Assembly (NCBI RefSeq): GCF_019357415.1
Contig: NZ_CP048410.1
Span: forward strand, 372,001-436,000
Direction of reading: 5' to 3'
DNA: 64,000 nucleotides
From: Gramella sp. MT6
GTDB taxonomy: Bacteria > Bacteroidota > Bacteroidia > Flavobacteriales > Flavobacteriaceae
Positions 28,280-38,383 of the stretch are shown piece after piece. Position numbers and translations under genes: made by a program. The notes beneath the pieces are model-generated. The model did no database searches, was not told the DNA's origin, and worked only from the letters and a program-made list of their open reading frames with translations. The number at the start of each line of letters is the position of its first letter. The stretch's first letter is position 1.

Positions 28280-29617
28280 TCATCCAACAGGACTTTCAGG
28301 AATTACCGAAGGTTCTGCCCGCTGTCTTCTTAATAAATGATTCTTTTTATAGCTAAGATTTCTCCATACCCATTCCAGCGGACCAAAATAGAAATACCTC
28401 AGCCATATTGGGCTAACTATAAGCTGAAATACCCAGATGCCAAATACGATAAACAGTAGTTCGTATCTCTGAAATGAACCAAAAAGTCCGAAACCTACCC
28501 CAGTAAAAATGAACATACAGATCACCGAGTGCATCACGTAATTGGTAAGTGCCATTTTTCCCACCGCCGATAATGAATCCTGCAGCCACTTTAATACGGG
28601 CAGTTTACAAAAGATCATAATTAAACCTACATGACCCATAGCCATGAAAAGTCTCCCCAAATCATAGGTAATACCTGCTTTCGCCATAGACAGAAAAGAA
28701 AAATTCCCCGCCATGATCATTTTTACCTCGTAATAATTCACGCTTAATCCTATTGCATAACACACCAGTACCACAAGCCCGTAAAACTTGTAACTTTTTT
28801 TAGCGTTTAAAATGTTCCATTTAAAAAGGGCGATGCCCAGGAGCATCATTGAAAGTATATCCCACACGTCATATCTATAGAACCAGCTGGTATCTGTTTT
28901 CATATTCTTTGGCGCCAGGAATGCTACCACAGAAAAATAATCCTTCCGCATATTCTGGGTGGTTTCAGCAACTTTTTCCGGGGAACGACTTTTTTCAATT
29001 TCGGCCCAACTGGCGGTCGCTTCTTCCATATCAGAAGTAAGTGCCATCCCTGAGGCTTTGTATTCCTTAGCCAATTCTACCTGATCAAGCATTTTAATAT
29101 CCTGCCGGTATTCAAAATAATTCCAGACCGTACCTACCGAAAAAAGGAGGAGTGCGCTTATAAATAGTGTTTTAGCTTTTAAATTGCGGAAAGAATATAC
29201 CAGGAATCCCATTAACGCGTAATCATAAAGGATCTCCCCGGTCCATAAAAGTAAGTAACCGTGTATAAGACCAAAAACCAGTAACCATAAAAGTCTTCTG
29301 AAATAAATATCAGCGGCTTTAATCCCGGCACCCTTTTGCTCTAAACGGCTTAACAAAATGAACATGCCCACTCCGAAAAGGAGCGAAAACAAGGCTCGCA
29401 TGGTCCCCTCAAAAAACATGGTAGTACCAATCCAGGTATAGAGGTTCCATCCGGTAGCCCCGCCGGTAACTGTGGGATTAGCATAGGCTCCGGCCAGGCC
29501 AAAACCATTAATATTCATCAGTAAAATTCCGAATAAAACAATTCCCCGCATGATATCGAGAGAACTTATTCGTTGACTGGCATTGATGGGAGTGAGTGAA
29601 GTTGGCTTAGCTTCCAT
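28280..29617 (-). CDS. DUF418 (YeiB-like) polytopic membrane protein
   Basis: 445 residues with about ten hydrophobic helices. It opens with the family hallmark ISSLDIMRGIVLFGILLMNING, and the C-terminal DUF418 region shows SAVGKMALTNYVMHSVI and GPLEWVWR. YeiB-type proteins belong to the acyltransferase-3/HGSNAT-like membrane clan, so transfer of an acyl group to an envelope substrate is plausible but unproven. The next gene upstream (29847-31031) is from the same broad clan, with a 229-nt gap, so the two may have related roles. Confidence 0.88.
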   Translation of the reverse strand: MEAKPTSLTPINASQRISSLDIMRGIVLFGILLMNINGFGLAGAYANPTVTGGATGWNLYTWIGTTMFFEGTMRALFSLLFGVGMFILLSRLEQKGAGIKAADIYFRRLLWLLVFGLIHGYLLLWTGEILYDYALMGFLVYSFRNLKAKTLFISALLLFSVGTVWNYFEYRQDIKMLDQVELAKEYKASGMALTSDMEEATASWAEIEKSRSPEKVAETTQNMRKDYFSVVAFLAPKNMKTDTSWFYRYDVWDILSMMLLGIALFKWNILNAKKSYKFYGLVVLVCYAIGLSVNYYEVKMIMAGNFSFLSMAKAGITYDLGRLFMAMGHVGLIMIFCKLPVLKWLQDSLSAVGKMALTNYVMHSVICMFIFTGVGFGLFGSFQRYELLFIVFGIWVFQLIVSPIWLRYFYFGPLEWVWRNLSYKKNHLLRRQRAEPSVIPESPVG

Positions 29618-29846
29618 ATTTAATAGCTTTTTAGTTAAAAAAAAGAATATTATAAAGAGTCAGCTATGCCAGACCACAATAGAATATTACCTGTTATATA
29701 ATATTATTAGCCATTAAGGCCATAAGACCACAGATAATTAAAATCGAAGATCATTGTAAATAGGGACGAAAAATAAAAAGCCTAATTTACTCATTATTAA
29801 TAACTTAAAATCTATTATTCTGACAATAAATGAATTTCAGTTTATC

Positions 29847-31031
29847 CTATAAATAACTTAACCACCATTTATCCTTATTTCGAAGTTTAAATTCCATGTA
29901 CTTTTTACTAGGGAAATAAAGAAGGAAAACAATAATCACCCAGATAAGGTACACGACGATCAAAGGATAGCCGTAACCCTGAAGTTCTGTGTTGGTGAAA
30001 ATATTTTCAGTGAAGATCATTTTGGTCCAGTCGTCTCCAGAAACCAGCAGCACAAGAAGCGCGGCTAAATGGATCACGAAAACGTGGAGTACATAATAAA
30101 AGAAGGGCACCCTGCCAAAAACCAGGAAAAAAGAGGTGATGTTGTTCCTTATATTTTCGGTTAAGAAAAGGAATAACATGGCCGGGCCCAGGGTGATCAA
30201 CAAATAGGACAGCGAGGGCGGATATTTAGTCACATTCAAAACAGATAGAATCGTAAATATGGATGAATTCTGTTCCTGCCAGGGTGAAGGATCTCCATAT
30301 AAATTTGGCATTCGGAGTAGCAGGAACAATGCTATACTTACAAGGCCCAGGAGCAACAACCATTTTTTTCTTTTTACGCTGTCATAATCCCAGGCATATA
30401 GACTTCCGAAGATATAACCCAAAGCCATAACCCCAACCCACGGAATGATAGGGTACATAAAAAGAATAAGATGATCTGAGGTTCTTATCGCACCTCCCTG
30501 ATGCAGAATATACCAGATCACAGCTGCAGGATCCTGTCCCTGCAGGGTAAACCCGTCCAGCATATTATGCCCGAAAATCATTAGTAGAGCGATGCTCAGT
30601 ATTAATTTCCAGGGAAGGTAGATAAGCAGAGATAGTATTACCATGCTTATACCTATGGCCCAGATCACCTGTAAATTGATGAAACCATAGGTAGGATCGA
30701 ACCACCATACAAGGTTCATAATAACAATTTCAACAAAAATAAGCCACAGTCCACGGCTGAAAAGAAAATTGAAAAGCTGTTTCCTGGACTTTTTCTGACC
30801 ATATAAAAACGCGGAAGTACCTGCCAAAAACACAAAAGTAGGTGCGCAAAAATGAGTGATGAAGCGGGTAAAGAACAATTCTGGAGTAGTGGTATCGAGA
30901 TTGGTAGGATCGTTAGTTGTTATAGCATTAATATGAAAATAATCTCTTACATGGTCTAATGCCATGATCACCATAACCAAACCTCTGAGGAGATCTATAG
31001 ATTCTACGCGCTTAAAAGTCTTCTGTTCCAT
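29847..31031 (-). CDS. DUF1624/HGSNAT-like membrane acyltransferase-fold protein
   Basis: 394 residues with about ten membrane helices. The N-terminus has RVESIDLLRGLVMVIMALDHVRDYF, typical of DUF1624 (heparan-alpha-glucosaminide N-acetyltransferase catalytic domain-like) proteins, with the helix-1 Asp and the DH pair that are conserved in that family. FCAPTFVFLAGTSAF follows, and VFGRVPFFYYVLHVFVIH is in the C-terminal half. It probably moves acyl groups across or at the inner membrane; the substrate is unknown. Confidence 0.85.
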   Translation of the reverse strand: MEQKTFKRVESIDLLRGLVMVIMALDHVRDYFHINAITTNDPTNLDTTTPELFFTRFITHFCAPTFVFLAGTSAFLYGQKKSRKQLFNFLFSRGLWLIFVEIVIMNLVWWFDPTYGFINLQVIWAIGISMVILSLLIYLPWKLILSIALLMIFGHNMLDGFTLQGQDPAAVIWYILHQGGAIRTSDHLILFMYPIIPWVGVMALGYIFGSLYAWDYDSVKRKKWLLLLGLVSIALFLLLRMPNLYGDPSPWQEQNSSIFTILSVLNVTKYPPSLSYLLITLGPAMLFLFLTENIRNNITSFFLVFGRVPFFYYVLHVFVIHLAALLVLLVSGDDWTKMIFTENIFTNTELQGYGYPLIVVYLIWVIIVFLLYFPSKKYMEFKLRNKDKWWLSYL

Positions 31032-31116
31032 AAACCTCGATTAAAATTTGAATTATTAAGACTAAACGGTTGAAAACGGGGCTGGAAACTTCACATTTGA
31101 TGTTAAACCCTGATCA

Positions 31117-31677
31117 TCATAAAAACGTGGCTATGATATAATAGATCACGATCATCAACAGTAAAACGAATTGGATCGCCAGAAACTTCAGGGCGCGCTG
31201 CACGTTCCTGAATTTGAGGTTGGCGATCTTGGCATTAATGAATATTTGTTGCCCTAACTGATCGAATAACTTTTCCTCATCCAGGCTGATACTAAAAAAG
31301 GTACGGGAGAATTGCTTGATATCCCCAAACTTGGAGATCACATCCCCGAAGAAAAATATATTCTTGTCATATTTTGATTCGATACGCGGCATGAAACACC
31401 TAATGCTGTAATAAATAGAAACTACGGCACAGGAGAACCAAACTGCCAGTAGTATAAAAATGATAGTATCATCTTCAAAATGGTCGAGAACAATACTAAT
31501 ATTCTGATAAACAAAATTCAGCAGGATACCGTAGAAAGAAAGAATCAAACCAGCCTTTATCTCTGAAGCCTTAATTAAACTGGAAACATAACTTATACTA
31601 CCCCAATAATGGTCAATAAGATCATCTGTATGTTTATTCTTTAAGTGCGGAAAGGTTTTGTTTTCAGATTCTTCCAT
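31117..31677 (-). CDS. DUF5706-like membrane protein (Pycsar TM-effector family)
   Basis: 186 residues. Two N-terminal helices (about 42-62 and 68-92) follow an amphipathic segment with ASEIKAGLILSFYGILL. After them come FFFGDVISKFGD and a helical stretch DQLGQQIFINAKIANLKFRN, then a C-terminal membrane helix (about 164-184). This order (D/E-x-KA helix, FFGD motif, Q-I/x-A-K helix, final helix) matches DUF5706, the membrane effector fold of Pycsar anti-phage systems, which opens the membrane on binding cyclic pyrimidine nucleotides. No adjacent PycC-type cyclase is seen, so it may be an orphan or have a housekeeping role. Confidence 0.68.
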   Translation of the reverse strand: MEESENKTFPHLKNKHTDDLIDHYWGSISYVSSLIKASEIKAGLILSFYGILLNFVYQNISIVLDHFEDDTIIFILLAVWFSCAVVSIYYSIRCFMPRIESKYDKNIFFFGDVISKFGDIKQFSRTFFSISLDEEKLFDQLGQQIFINAKIANLKFRNVQRALKFLAIQFVLLLMIVIYYIIATFL

Positions 31678-31804
31678 AAATACTTCCGGAATTTGAGCGG
31701 TTTAATTAATAGATCACAGAAAATTAAAACTTTAAAAAAGGAGTCTTGCCGGCATAACCGTATTCCCGGTACCGACTAAAACAATATTGAACTATAGCTT
31801 TCTC

Positions 31805-32140
31805 TTAATAAAGTATATTATCCAGGATCTTATCCAGGGTATTTTCCATCATGCTGAACTTTTTATCAGAAAAGAAGATCTCAAACATCTCCTTTCTCAA
31901 TTTTGCAAGTTCCTTATGGGAATATTCATGCATCACCAGATTATCCTGAATCTTTTCAAGACTCTCCTCCTCTGTATCCCCGGAAAATTCCTGATATATT
32001 TTATCAAAGGTCTCTTTATCTGTTTTGGATTTAATTAAACTAAGCTCTTCCTCCGTCACCTTTGAGTCGGCATTTGCACATAGCATTAAGATATAGATCT
32101 GAAGTTCGGTCTTGGTCCAGTGTTGCTGTTGGTTATTCAT
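31805..32140 (-). CDS. Small TerB-like helical protein
   Basis: 111 residues, all helical and acidic, no signal peptide. LQIYILMLCANADSKVTEEELSLI is the typical start of TerB/TerB-like domains, where an acidic A-D-x-x-x-x-x-E-E motif follows the first helix. A second helical half (EIFFSDKKFSMMENTLDKIL) completes the fold. TerB-like proteins occur in tellurite resistance and envelope stress complexes, but many are free-standing with unknown roles. It lies about 127 nt before the DUF5706-like gene on the same strand. Confidence 0.6.
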   Translation of the reverse strand: MNNQQQHWTKTELQIYILMLCANADSKVTEEELSLIKSKTDKETFDKIYQEFSGDTEEESLEKIQDNLVMHEYSHKELAKLRKEMFEIFFSDKKFSMMENTLDKILDNILY

Positions 32141-32366
32141 GACTATATGCTTTTGATTGATTTTAAATGAATTTTCAGTTAAAAAATTAACTATCCTCTG
32201 CTTAGGAAACCATTTTTCACTTTTAACTGAATTATCACTTCTAATCTAGTAAATAATTAGATAACAAACACTTACAAGCTTAAAGATATTTTGAGTTGAT
32301 CGAAAAATTGACCTCTTCCTTGTTTTTATTGAACAGGAAGCATAAGCTATATTTTTTGTGAAGGAT

Positions 32367-35300
32367 CTAATTATTACCTCGAATAGGATAATCTGGCCTT
32401 TCCACTTTTTTAGGTGGATTTTCTTTCAACTGCTTCATCACAACTTCAATCGCCTTTTGCAATTGAGGATCATTTCCCTCTATCACTTCTTTAGGCAACT
32501 GCTCTACCTCGATATCTGGTGGAACTCCCTCATTTTCTACCCTGAAACCGTCTTCAGTATAAAAAGCGACATTGGGTGCGGTAACTATTCCACCATCTAT
32601 GAATTCAGGATAACCAAGTACGCCCACAAGTCCACCCCAGGTTCTTTTTCCTATGATCGTTCCTAAATTGAATTTCCTGAACATCCAGGGCAGATAATCT
32701 CCACCAGAACCAGCAGTTTCATCGATAAGCATCACCTTTGGCCCTTGTATGGAGGCACTCGGAGATTTTAGATCTTCTCCATATCTAAAATTCCAGTAGG
32801 CCTGTTGAGGCTTTTTCAGCATGTCTATATAATAATCTGCTAACTGACCGCCTCCGTTAAAACGTTCATCAATGATGACCGCTTTTTTATCGGCCTGTGG
32901 ATAGAAATACCTTTTGAAATATTCATGGCCGGCATCTGCCGTATTTGGCACATATACATAAGCCACCTGACCATTGGTCGCCTCATTCACTTTTTTGATA
33001 TTGCCCTCGATCCAGTCGCGATTTCTTAGATCCCATTCATTTTCTACCGGGATCACCTTTTCTTTTCGGGAATTCTTCATATCAGGACTTGAGCCCACGG
33101 TGAGCGTCACGATCTTATTGGCTGTATTTTCAAAATATTTGAAAAGGTTATCACTGGCAGTAACTTCCTCACCGTCAACAGCCAGTATATAATCCCCTTC
33201 ATTAACATTTACCCCAGGCTCGGTTAAAGGGGAACGCATGTTAGGGTTCCAGTTTAACCCACCATATATTTTGCTGATCCTGTAGCGGCCATTTGCTACT
33301 TCATAATCGGCACCCAGCAGTCCGCCTTTTATATTTTCTGAAGTTTCAAATTCATCACCCCTGCTGGAGAAACGATGGTGCCCTACGCCCAATTCACTGA
33401 ACATCCACTCCATAACCTCGTAGAGGTCACTTCGGGTGGTTATATGCGGTAAAAACTGACTGTATTTTTCTTTCATTTGATCCCAGTCGGCTCCATGCAT
33501 ATTAGGATCATAAAAATAATCACGGTTTACTCTCCAGGCCTCATTGAAAATATTCTTCCATTCTTCCCGGGGATCTATTTTAATCTGAACGCTACCCAGA
33601 TCCAGCATTGGTTTATCTGGTTTTTTTCCTAATTCGGCAATGCCTGTTTTTCCTTCTTTTCTATATAGAATCTTTTCCGCATTGGCCGAAATCTCATATT
33701 CTGAAGCAGACATGATAAGCGTATCCTTCTTTTCTTTCAGATCATATTTCCTTAATTCACCAGGTCCATCTTCATGCTGGGAGAACTTTAAATAATATAA
33801 CTCACCCTCCTTAGGAGCTTCAAGATGTTCATAAACTCCGGCAGGAACAGGAACATCTACGATCCTGTTTTCCAGGTTCTCAAAATCTATTTTCAAAGGA
33901 GGAGTATCAGGCTTCTTATTTTCCTCTTCAGCCTTTTTCTTCTTCTCTTCCTCCTCTTCCTTTTTCTGGATCACTTCCACATCATTATCTTTAAAAAATG
34001 GTGAAACCACATCCTTCTGAAGGGTAACAAGGTAGATGGAACTGCTCATCTCCATATCCTGGTTGGACTGATCGAACCAGTTTACTACAGGTCCAGCATC
34101 TGTTGAAGCCAGCATATAAAGGTATTTTCCGCTAGGATCGAATTCAGGAGACATCACATTGGAATAACCATCTGAAACCGGATAGGATTTATTTTCATCC
34201 AGGGAATAAACAAAGGCCTGTTCAAAATTGGTCCCCGTAATAATGGTATAAGTGATCCATTTTGAATCATGAGACCAGTCGCCGAACAATTCCCGGAAAA
34301 CACCTGGAGTATAAAGTACATCTGATGCGACCTTTTTTACAGAATTCTTATCCAAATCATACACGTACAGACTTCTACTGTTGTCTACGAAAGCTATCTT
34401 CTTGCTATCTGGAGACCAGTGCGGATACGCATAAAAACCTGCCCCATCCAGCTCTACCTTTTTTACCGGTGAATTTTCATTCTGATCATATAGGTGCAAG
34501 GCATACTCCCCAGACTCATCTGAAAAATAAGCTATGGTTTTGCCGTCTGGTGACCAGGAAGGATCCTGTTCATGAACCCCGGGAGTGGAAGTAATATTTT
34601 TGGGATCACCTTTTTCGGCAGGAAAGGTAACAATGTCACCTCTGTAGTCCATAACTACCCTTACCGCAGTTGGCGATACTCCTACGCCCCTAACATATTC
34701 ATCTCCCTTTACAAAACGAGGTCTTAATTCCAGCAGGTCTGTAGCAATACCCACTTTTATTTTGCTGGTATTGCCGGTATTTGGATCTAAGGTATGCAGG
34801 TAACCCGCCTGCTCAAAAATGATCTGACCTTTATTGGCATAAAGATCCAGTACCGGGAAATCTTCGAAACTCGTATGTTTTGTTACCTCTTTCACTCCGG
34901 GATCATAACTATAGATATTAAATTCCCCGTCCCGGTCACTTCTGAAAAACACTTTATTATTTAACCATTGTGGATTGGAATCATTACTTCCACCTTCAGG
35001 TTTTGGCACCTCAGAAACTTCAAAGGTTTTAGTATCATAGATCCATATCCTGGTTGCCGTCCCCCCGCGGTAATTTTTCCATTGGTCAAAACGGTCACTT
35101 ATTGGAGTATATGCTATAAAACTACCATCAGAATTATAAGTGGCCCAATTAGCATTCGGGATCTTTAAAGGTTCCACATTTCCCTGCTCTATATCTACTT
35201 TGAAAAGGCTTGCGTAGCGGTTTGTGAAAACACTACGTTGAGAAAGAAATAATACATTCTTACCATCTGGCGTAAAATCCCGAACGATATCTGCATAAGG

Positions 35301-35633
35301 ATGCCAGGTGAGTCTTTTTGGTATACCACCTTCTGTAGGCACTATAAACACATCGGTATTCCCATCGTATTCAGCGCTAAAGGCGATAGATTTTCCATCT
35401 GGTGAGAATATGGGGTTTCGCTCTACTCCTTCATCTACGGTAAGTCTTTTAGGATTTGATCCGTCTTTATTGGCTACCCAAAGATCTTCAGCGTAAATAA
35501 ATGCTATTTTCGAATCGCTTATGGCCGGTTGAGATAAAAGACGTGTGTCTTCCTTATTGATTCCCCCATCCTGAGCACTACAAATAATTCCAAAAAAAAT
35601 GCTTAATAATCCGGAGAGTGTTATTTGTTTCAT
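32367..35633 (-). CDS. Secreted tricorn-type S41 protease
   Basis: 1088 residues with a signal peptide (about 1-20, ending SAQ). Order: WD40-like (PD40) propellers with repeated SPDGKSIAF-type units over about residues 30-530, a very charged KKEEEEEKKKKAEEENKK linker near 560, a C1-like helical part, a PDZ domain (about 765-850) and the S41 catalytic domain. Tricorn active-site features are visible: ELGVGHHRF (His), DETAGSGGDYLPW (nucleophile Ser) and VENEGVPPD (Glu). It should trim peptides in the periplasm. It lies 61 nt after an S9 peptidase gene, which probably takes over its products. Confidence 0.93.
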   Translation of the reverse strand: MKQITLSGLLSIFFGIICSAQDGGINKEDTRLLSQPAISDSKIAFIYAEDLWVANKDGSNPKRLTVDEGVERNPIFSPDGKSIAFSAEYDGNTDVFIVPTEGGIPKRLTWHPYADIVRDFTPDGKNVLFLSQRSVFTNRYASLFKVDIEQGNVEPLKIPNANWATYNSDGSFIAYTPISDRFDQWKNYRGGTATRIWIYDTKTFEVSEVPKPEGGSNDSNPQWLNNKVFFRSDRDGEFNIYSYDPGVKEVTKHTSFEDFPVLDLYANKGQIIFEQAGYLHTLDPNTGNTSKIKVGIATDLLELRPRFVKGDEYVRGVGVSPTAVRVVMDYRGDIVTFPAEKGDPKNITSTPGVHEQDPSWSPDGKTIAYFSDESGEYALHLYDQNENSPVKKVELDGAGFYAYPHWSPDSKKIAFVDNSRSLYVYDLDKNSVKKVASDVLYTPGVFRELFGDWSHDSKWITYTIITGTNFEQAFVYSLDENKSYPVSDGYSNVMSPEFDPSGKYLYMLASTDAGPVVNWFDQSNQDMEMSSSIYLVTLQKDVVSPFFKDNDVEVIQKKEEEEEKKKKAEEENKKPDTPPLKIDFENLENRIVDVPVPAGVYEHLEAPKEGELYYLKFSQHEDGPGELRKYDLKEKKDTLIMSASEYEISANAEKILYRKEGKTGIAELGKKPDKPMLDLGSVQIKIDPREEWKNIFNEAWRVNRDYFYDPNMHGADWDQMKEKYSQFLPHITTRSDLYEVMEWMFSELGVGHHRFSSRGDEFETSENIKGGLLGADYEVANGRYRISKIYGGLNWNPNMRSPLTEPGVNVNEGDYILAVDGEEVTASDNLFKYFENTANKIVTLTVGSSPDMKNSRKEKVIPVENEWDLRNRDWIEGNIKKVNEATNGQVAYVYVPNTADAGHEYFKRYFYPQADKKAVIIDERFNGGGQLADYYIDMLKKPQQAYWNFRYGEDLKSPSASIQGPKVMLIDETAGSGGDYLPWMFRKFNLGTIIGKRTWGGLVGVLGYPEFIDGGIVTAPNVAFYTEDGFRVENEGVPPDIEVEQLPKEVIEGNDPQLQKAIEVVMKQLKENPPKKVERPDYPIRGNN

Positions 35634-35694
35634 TGCACTAATAATTTTTTTTAATGATTCTAGGTGTAAATCGGTATACTTTCAGCTTACTTGG

Positions 35695-37722
35695 TTAATC
35701 CTCTTCGCGGTATTTTTCGAACCAGGCCAGCACCGCCGATATTTTTGCGATTAGGTTACTGGGCTTATTGGCAATACCATGAGAAGCACCTGGAATTCTT
35801 ACCATGGCGGTTTCAACTCCCTCTAGTTTTAAAGCTGTATAAAATTGTTCAGATTCAGCGATAGGTGTTCGGTAATCTTCCTCTCCTGTTAGCAACATTG
35901 TTGGTGTAGTAACATTCCCAACGTAAGAAATAGGAGATCTTTTCAAATAAGGTTCGGGATCTTCCCAGGGTTTATTAGGAAACCAGTATTTACTGAAAAA
36001 TCCCGGCCCATCAGCATACAGGACAAAACTATACCAGTTGATCACAGGTTTGGCTACTACTGCTGCACGAAAACGATCTGTTTTTCCAACAATCCAGGCT
36101 GTAAGGACTCCGCCGCCACTACCTCCAGTCACGAACAAATTATCTTCATCTACAAAACCTTTGGCTACAGCTGCATCTACTCCAGACATCAGATCTTCAT
36201 AATCATGGTTGGGATAATCGTGATGAATTAAATTTCCAAATTCCTTTCCGTAACCACTGCTTCCTCTAGGGTTTGAATATAATACCACATAACCGGCGGC
36301 GGCATAAGCCTGAATCTCTGCTGAATATACACTACCATAACTGGCGAATGGTCCTCCATGGATCTCCAGAATAAAGGGATATTTTTTTGAAGGGTCAAAA
36401 TCTGGCGGAGTCACCAGCCATCCCTGTATCTCTCGCTCATCATAAGATGATTTCCAGGTCATCTCTTCCACATTGCCAAGCTTGCGGAAAGCGAAAAGGT
36501 CTTCATTGAGATTAGTTAGCCTTTTCATTTTCTTTCCGTCCAGAATAGCCAGGTCTGCAGGATTTTCAGTTGTACCATAGGTAAAAGCCAGATCTCCGTT
36601 GTCTGAAACCGAGAAAGCAGCGGAATTATAAGGCCGGCCAAGAGAAAGTCCACCAAGATCACTTGTTATTTCCCTGGTATTGCCTTTTAGATCTGCATAT
36701 CCTATTTTAGTTTTTCCGTGATCTGTATACTGGAAATAAAGACCTTTGCCCTTACCATCCCATTTTAAATCTTCAATATTCCGGTCAAAATCACCAGATA
36801 TGAGTTCAGACTCAGTTCCATTGGCATCTTTTATATAAATATCACTGATCTGGTATCCCAGGTATTCATCCACGAATCCTAAATAGGCAATGGTATTATC
36901 ATTTGGAGATACTACAGGATTTGAAGCAGGCCCCTGCTGGCTGGTTACTGCCTGTACATTCCCGCTTCCAATTTCAAGTTCATAGATCTCAGAATTCATA
37001 GGATCAAGATCCGCATTTTCGTGCATGTTTGCAGAGAAATATAATTTCCTGTCATCTGCAGACCAAACCGGGGTTCCATGGTCAAAATCAGAACTTGTTA
37101 ATTGTCTTGGGGTACCACCATTCGTAGAAATAATAAAGATCTGATCATTACCTTCCTTTAAGTAGCCCTGACCGTCGCCGCGATAATTAAGTTTATCGAT
37201 AAATTTTGGCGCATCATTCCATTTTGCTCCTTCGGGTTTTGAAGGTAATTCTATAAAAGTTTCAGATTTAGCGGGAACGAACATAGTAAAAGCCAGGTAT
37301 TTCCCATCATTGGACCAGGTAGCCTCACCGGGACTTTGTGTGGAATTTGTTAATGGAAAGTATTCCTTTGAATCTACCCACATTAAGAATAGCTTCATCT
37401 TATCGTCCTGCATATTAGACTGAAAAACCAGTCTTTTTCCATCACTGGACCAACGTGGATTCAGATCATTCTGGTTTCCGGTAGTAAGAGGCCGGTTTTG
37501 TGAACCATCTGAATTGATGATCCATAAATTTGACAGGTTCTTATCTGTCATAACATCTTTAAAATTCCTTACATAAACTATCTTTTCTCCATTGGGTGAG
37601 ATTTGCGGATCTGAGACAAATTCATAGTTGAAAATATCCAGGAGTTCTAATTCTGTTTTTTGCTGGGACAAAGCCGGGAAACAAGCTATCAAATACAGAC
37701 AGAGTAGTAAAAATTTTTTCAT
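35695..37722 (-). CDS. Secreted S9 family peptidase (acylaminoacyl/dipeptidyl peptidase type)
   Basis: 675 residues from the ATG at 37722, which starts the signal peptide MKKFLLLCLYLIACFPALSQ; an upstream in-frame start at 37764 would place the coding region inside a transcription terminator. An N-terminal PD40 beta-propeller (about 30-390) is followed by an alpha/beta-hydrolase domain with HGGPFASYGS, nucleophile Ser in GGSGGG, Asp in GEEDYRTP and His in PGASHGI. It cuts short peptides in the periplasm. Neighbouring tricorn-like protease suggests a joint peptide-degradation role. Confidence 0.93.
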   Translation of the reverse strand: MKKFLLLCLYLIACFPALSQQKTELELLDIFNYEFVSDPQISPNGEKIVYVRNFKDVMTDKNLSNLWIINSDGSQNRPLTTGNQNDLNPRWSSDGKRLVFQSNMQDDKMKLFLMWVDSKEYFPLTNSTQSPGEATWSNDGKYLAFTMFVPAKSETFIELPSKPEGAKWNDAPKFIDKLNYRGDGQGYLKEGNDQIFIISTNGGTPRQLTSSDFDHGTPVWSADDRKLYFSANMHENADLDPMNSEIYELEIGSGNVQAVTSQQGPASNPVVSPNDNTIAYLGFVDEYLGYQISDIYIKDANGTESELISGDFDRNIEDLKWDGKGKGLYFQYTDHGKTKIGYADLKGNTREITSDLGGLSLGRPYNSAAFSVSDNGDLAFTYGTTENPADLAILDGKKMKRLTNLNEDLFAFRKLGNVEEMTWKSSYDEREIQGWLVTPPDFDPSKKYPFILEIHGGPFASYGSVYSAEIQAYAAAGYVVLYSNPRGSSGYGKEFGNLIHHDYPNHDYEDLMSGVDAAVAKGFVDEDNLFVTGGSGGGVLTAWIVGKTDRFRAAVVAKPVINWYSFVLYADGPGFFSKYWFPNKPWEDPEPYLKRSPISYVGNVTTPTMLLTGEEDYRTPIAESEQFYTALKLEGVETAMVRIPGASHGIANKPSNLIAKISAVLAWFEKYREED

Positions 37723-37742
37723 AGAGTATGTTGTAAATAAAA

Positions 37743-37766
37743 AGATGGGATTTAAAAATCCCATCT
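37743..37766 (-). terminator. Rho-independent terminator between secreted-protein gene and S9 peptidase
   Basis: Perfect 11-bp stem AGATGGGATTT/AAATCCCATCT with a 2-nt loop, followed on the minus strand by TTTTATTT. It ends the gene at 37792-38223 and argues against an S9 start at 37764. Confidence 0.88.
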
Positions 37767-37791
37767 AAGTTATCAATTTTAAAATTATAGA

Positions 37792-38223
37792 TCATTCTTT
37801 CCTGGCGAGAGTATTGTCCCAGCTATCTACATAAGAAAAGAATTCGTCCATTTTTGCCATTGCCTTTTCCTCACTACCGGCAATTTTCGCCATTGATTTC
37901 ATCCACTTTGCATCATCTGGAGTCATCTTATAATTTAAGGTTTCTACGCCTTCAGACATTTCCCAAATAACAAGCATATCATAATCTCCAGTAACAAAAT
38001 GAAAAACCGTTGGTGCCTCTATCCCTGCATCCTGATCTGCCTTAACAAAATAATTTTCTATAATGCTCATGGCCGGATCCTTCTTCATAGGCTTGAATTT
38101 GATGTAGGACATGCTAACCCATTCAGGATTATCATATTTCTCTGCTTTCATTTCCTGGCTAAAGCCGAAGCTACTAACAAATAATAAGACCAGGATCGCG
38201 ATTGTTGTTTTGTAAATTTTCAT
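37792..38223 (-). CDS. Small secreted protein, unknown function
   Basis: 143 residues with a signal peptide (about 1-22, ending FGFSQ). The mature part has a strand-helix-strand look: WVSMSYIKFKP, a helix SIIENYFVKADQD, strands TVFHFVTG and DMLVIWEM, and a Lys-rich helix. This is reminiscent of dimeric alpha-beta barrel domains, though no motif fixes a family. It has its own terminator just downstream and stands alone. Confidence 0.68.
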   Translation of the reverse strand: MKIYKTTIAILVLLFVSSFGFSQEMKAEKYDNPEWVSMSYIKFKPMKKDPAMSIIENYFVKADQDAGIEAPTVFHFVTGDYDMLVIWEMSEGVETLNYKMTPDDAKWMKSMAKIAGSEEKAMAKMDEFFSYVDSWDNTLARKE

Positions 38224-38371
38224 GATTATTTAGTTTTAGTTAGAATTAAAACCATCACAAAAACAGGAAGTTCGGAAGAATTTGCAGGGATTAGATTTTA
38301 TTAAATTTAATAAAATTAAATAACTCTGATTAACAGTAAATTGAAAAATTAAATATCAAACTTCAAATTTC

Positions 38372-38379
38372 TATTTTTG
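38372..38379 (+). promoter_or_regulatory. TAnnTTTG -7 box directly before the TrmH-like gene
   Basis: TATTTTTG matches the Bacteroidota -7 consensus and ends 4 nt before the ATG at 38384, so a start of transcription at or next to the ATG (leaderless or very short leader) is predicted. No clear -33 TTTG is present. Confidence 0.45.
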
Positions 38380-38383
38380 CCGC

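Noticed and set aside
37723..37764. Longer S9 peptidase start
   Set aside because: It overlaps a perfect terminator hairpin and precedes a textbook signal peptide; the start at 37722 is better.
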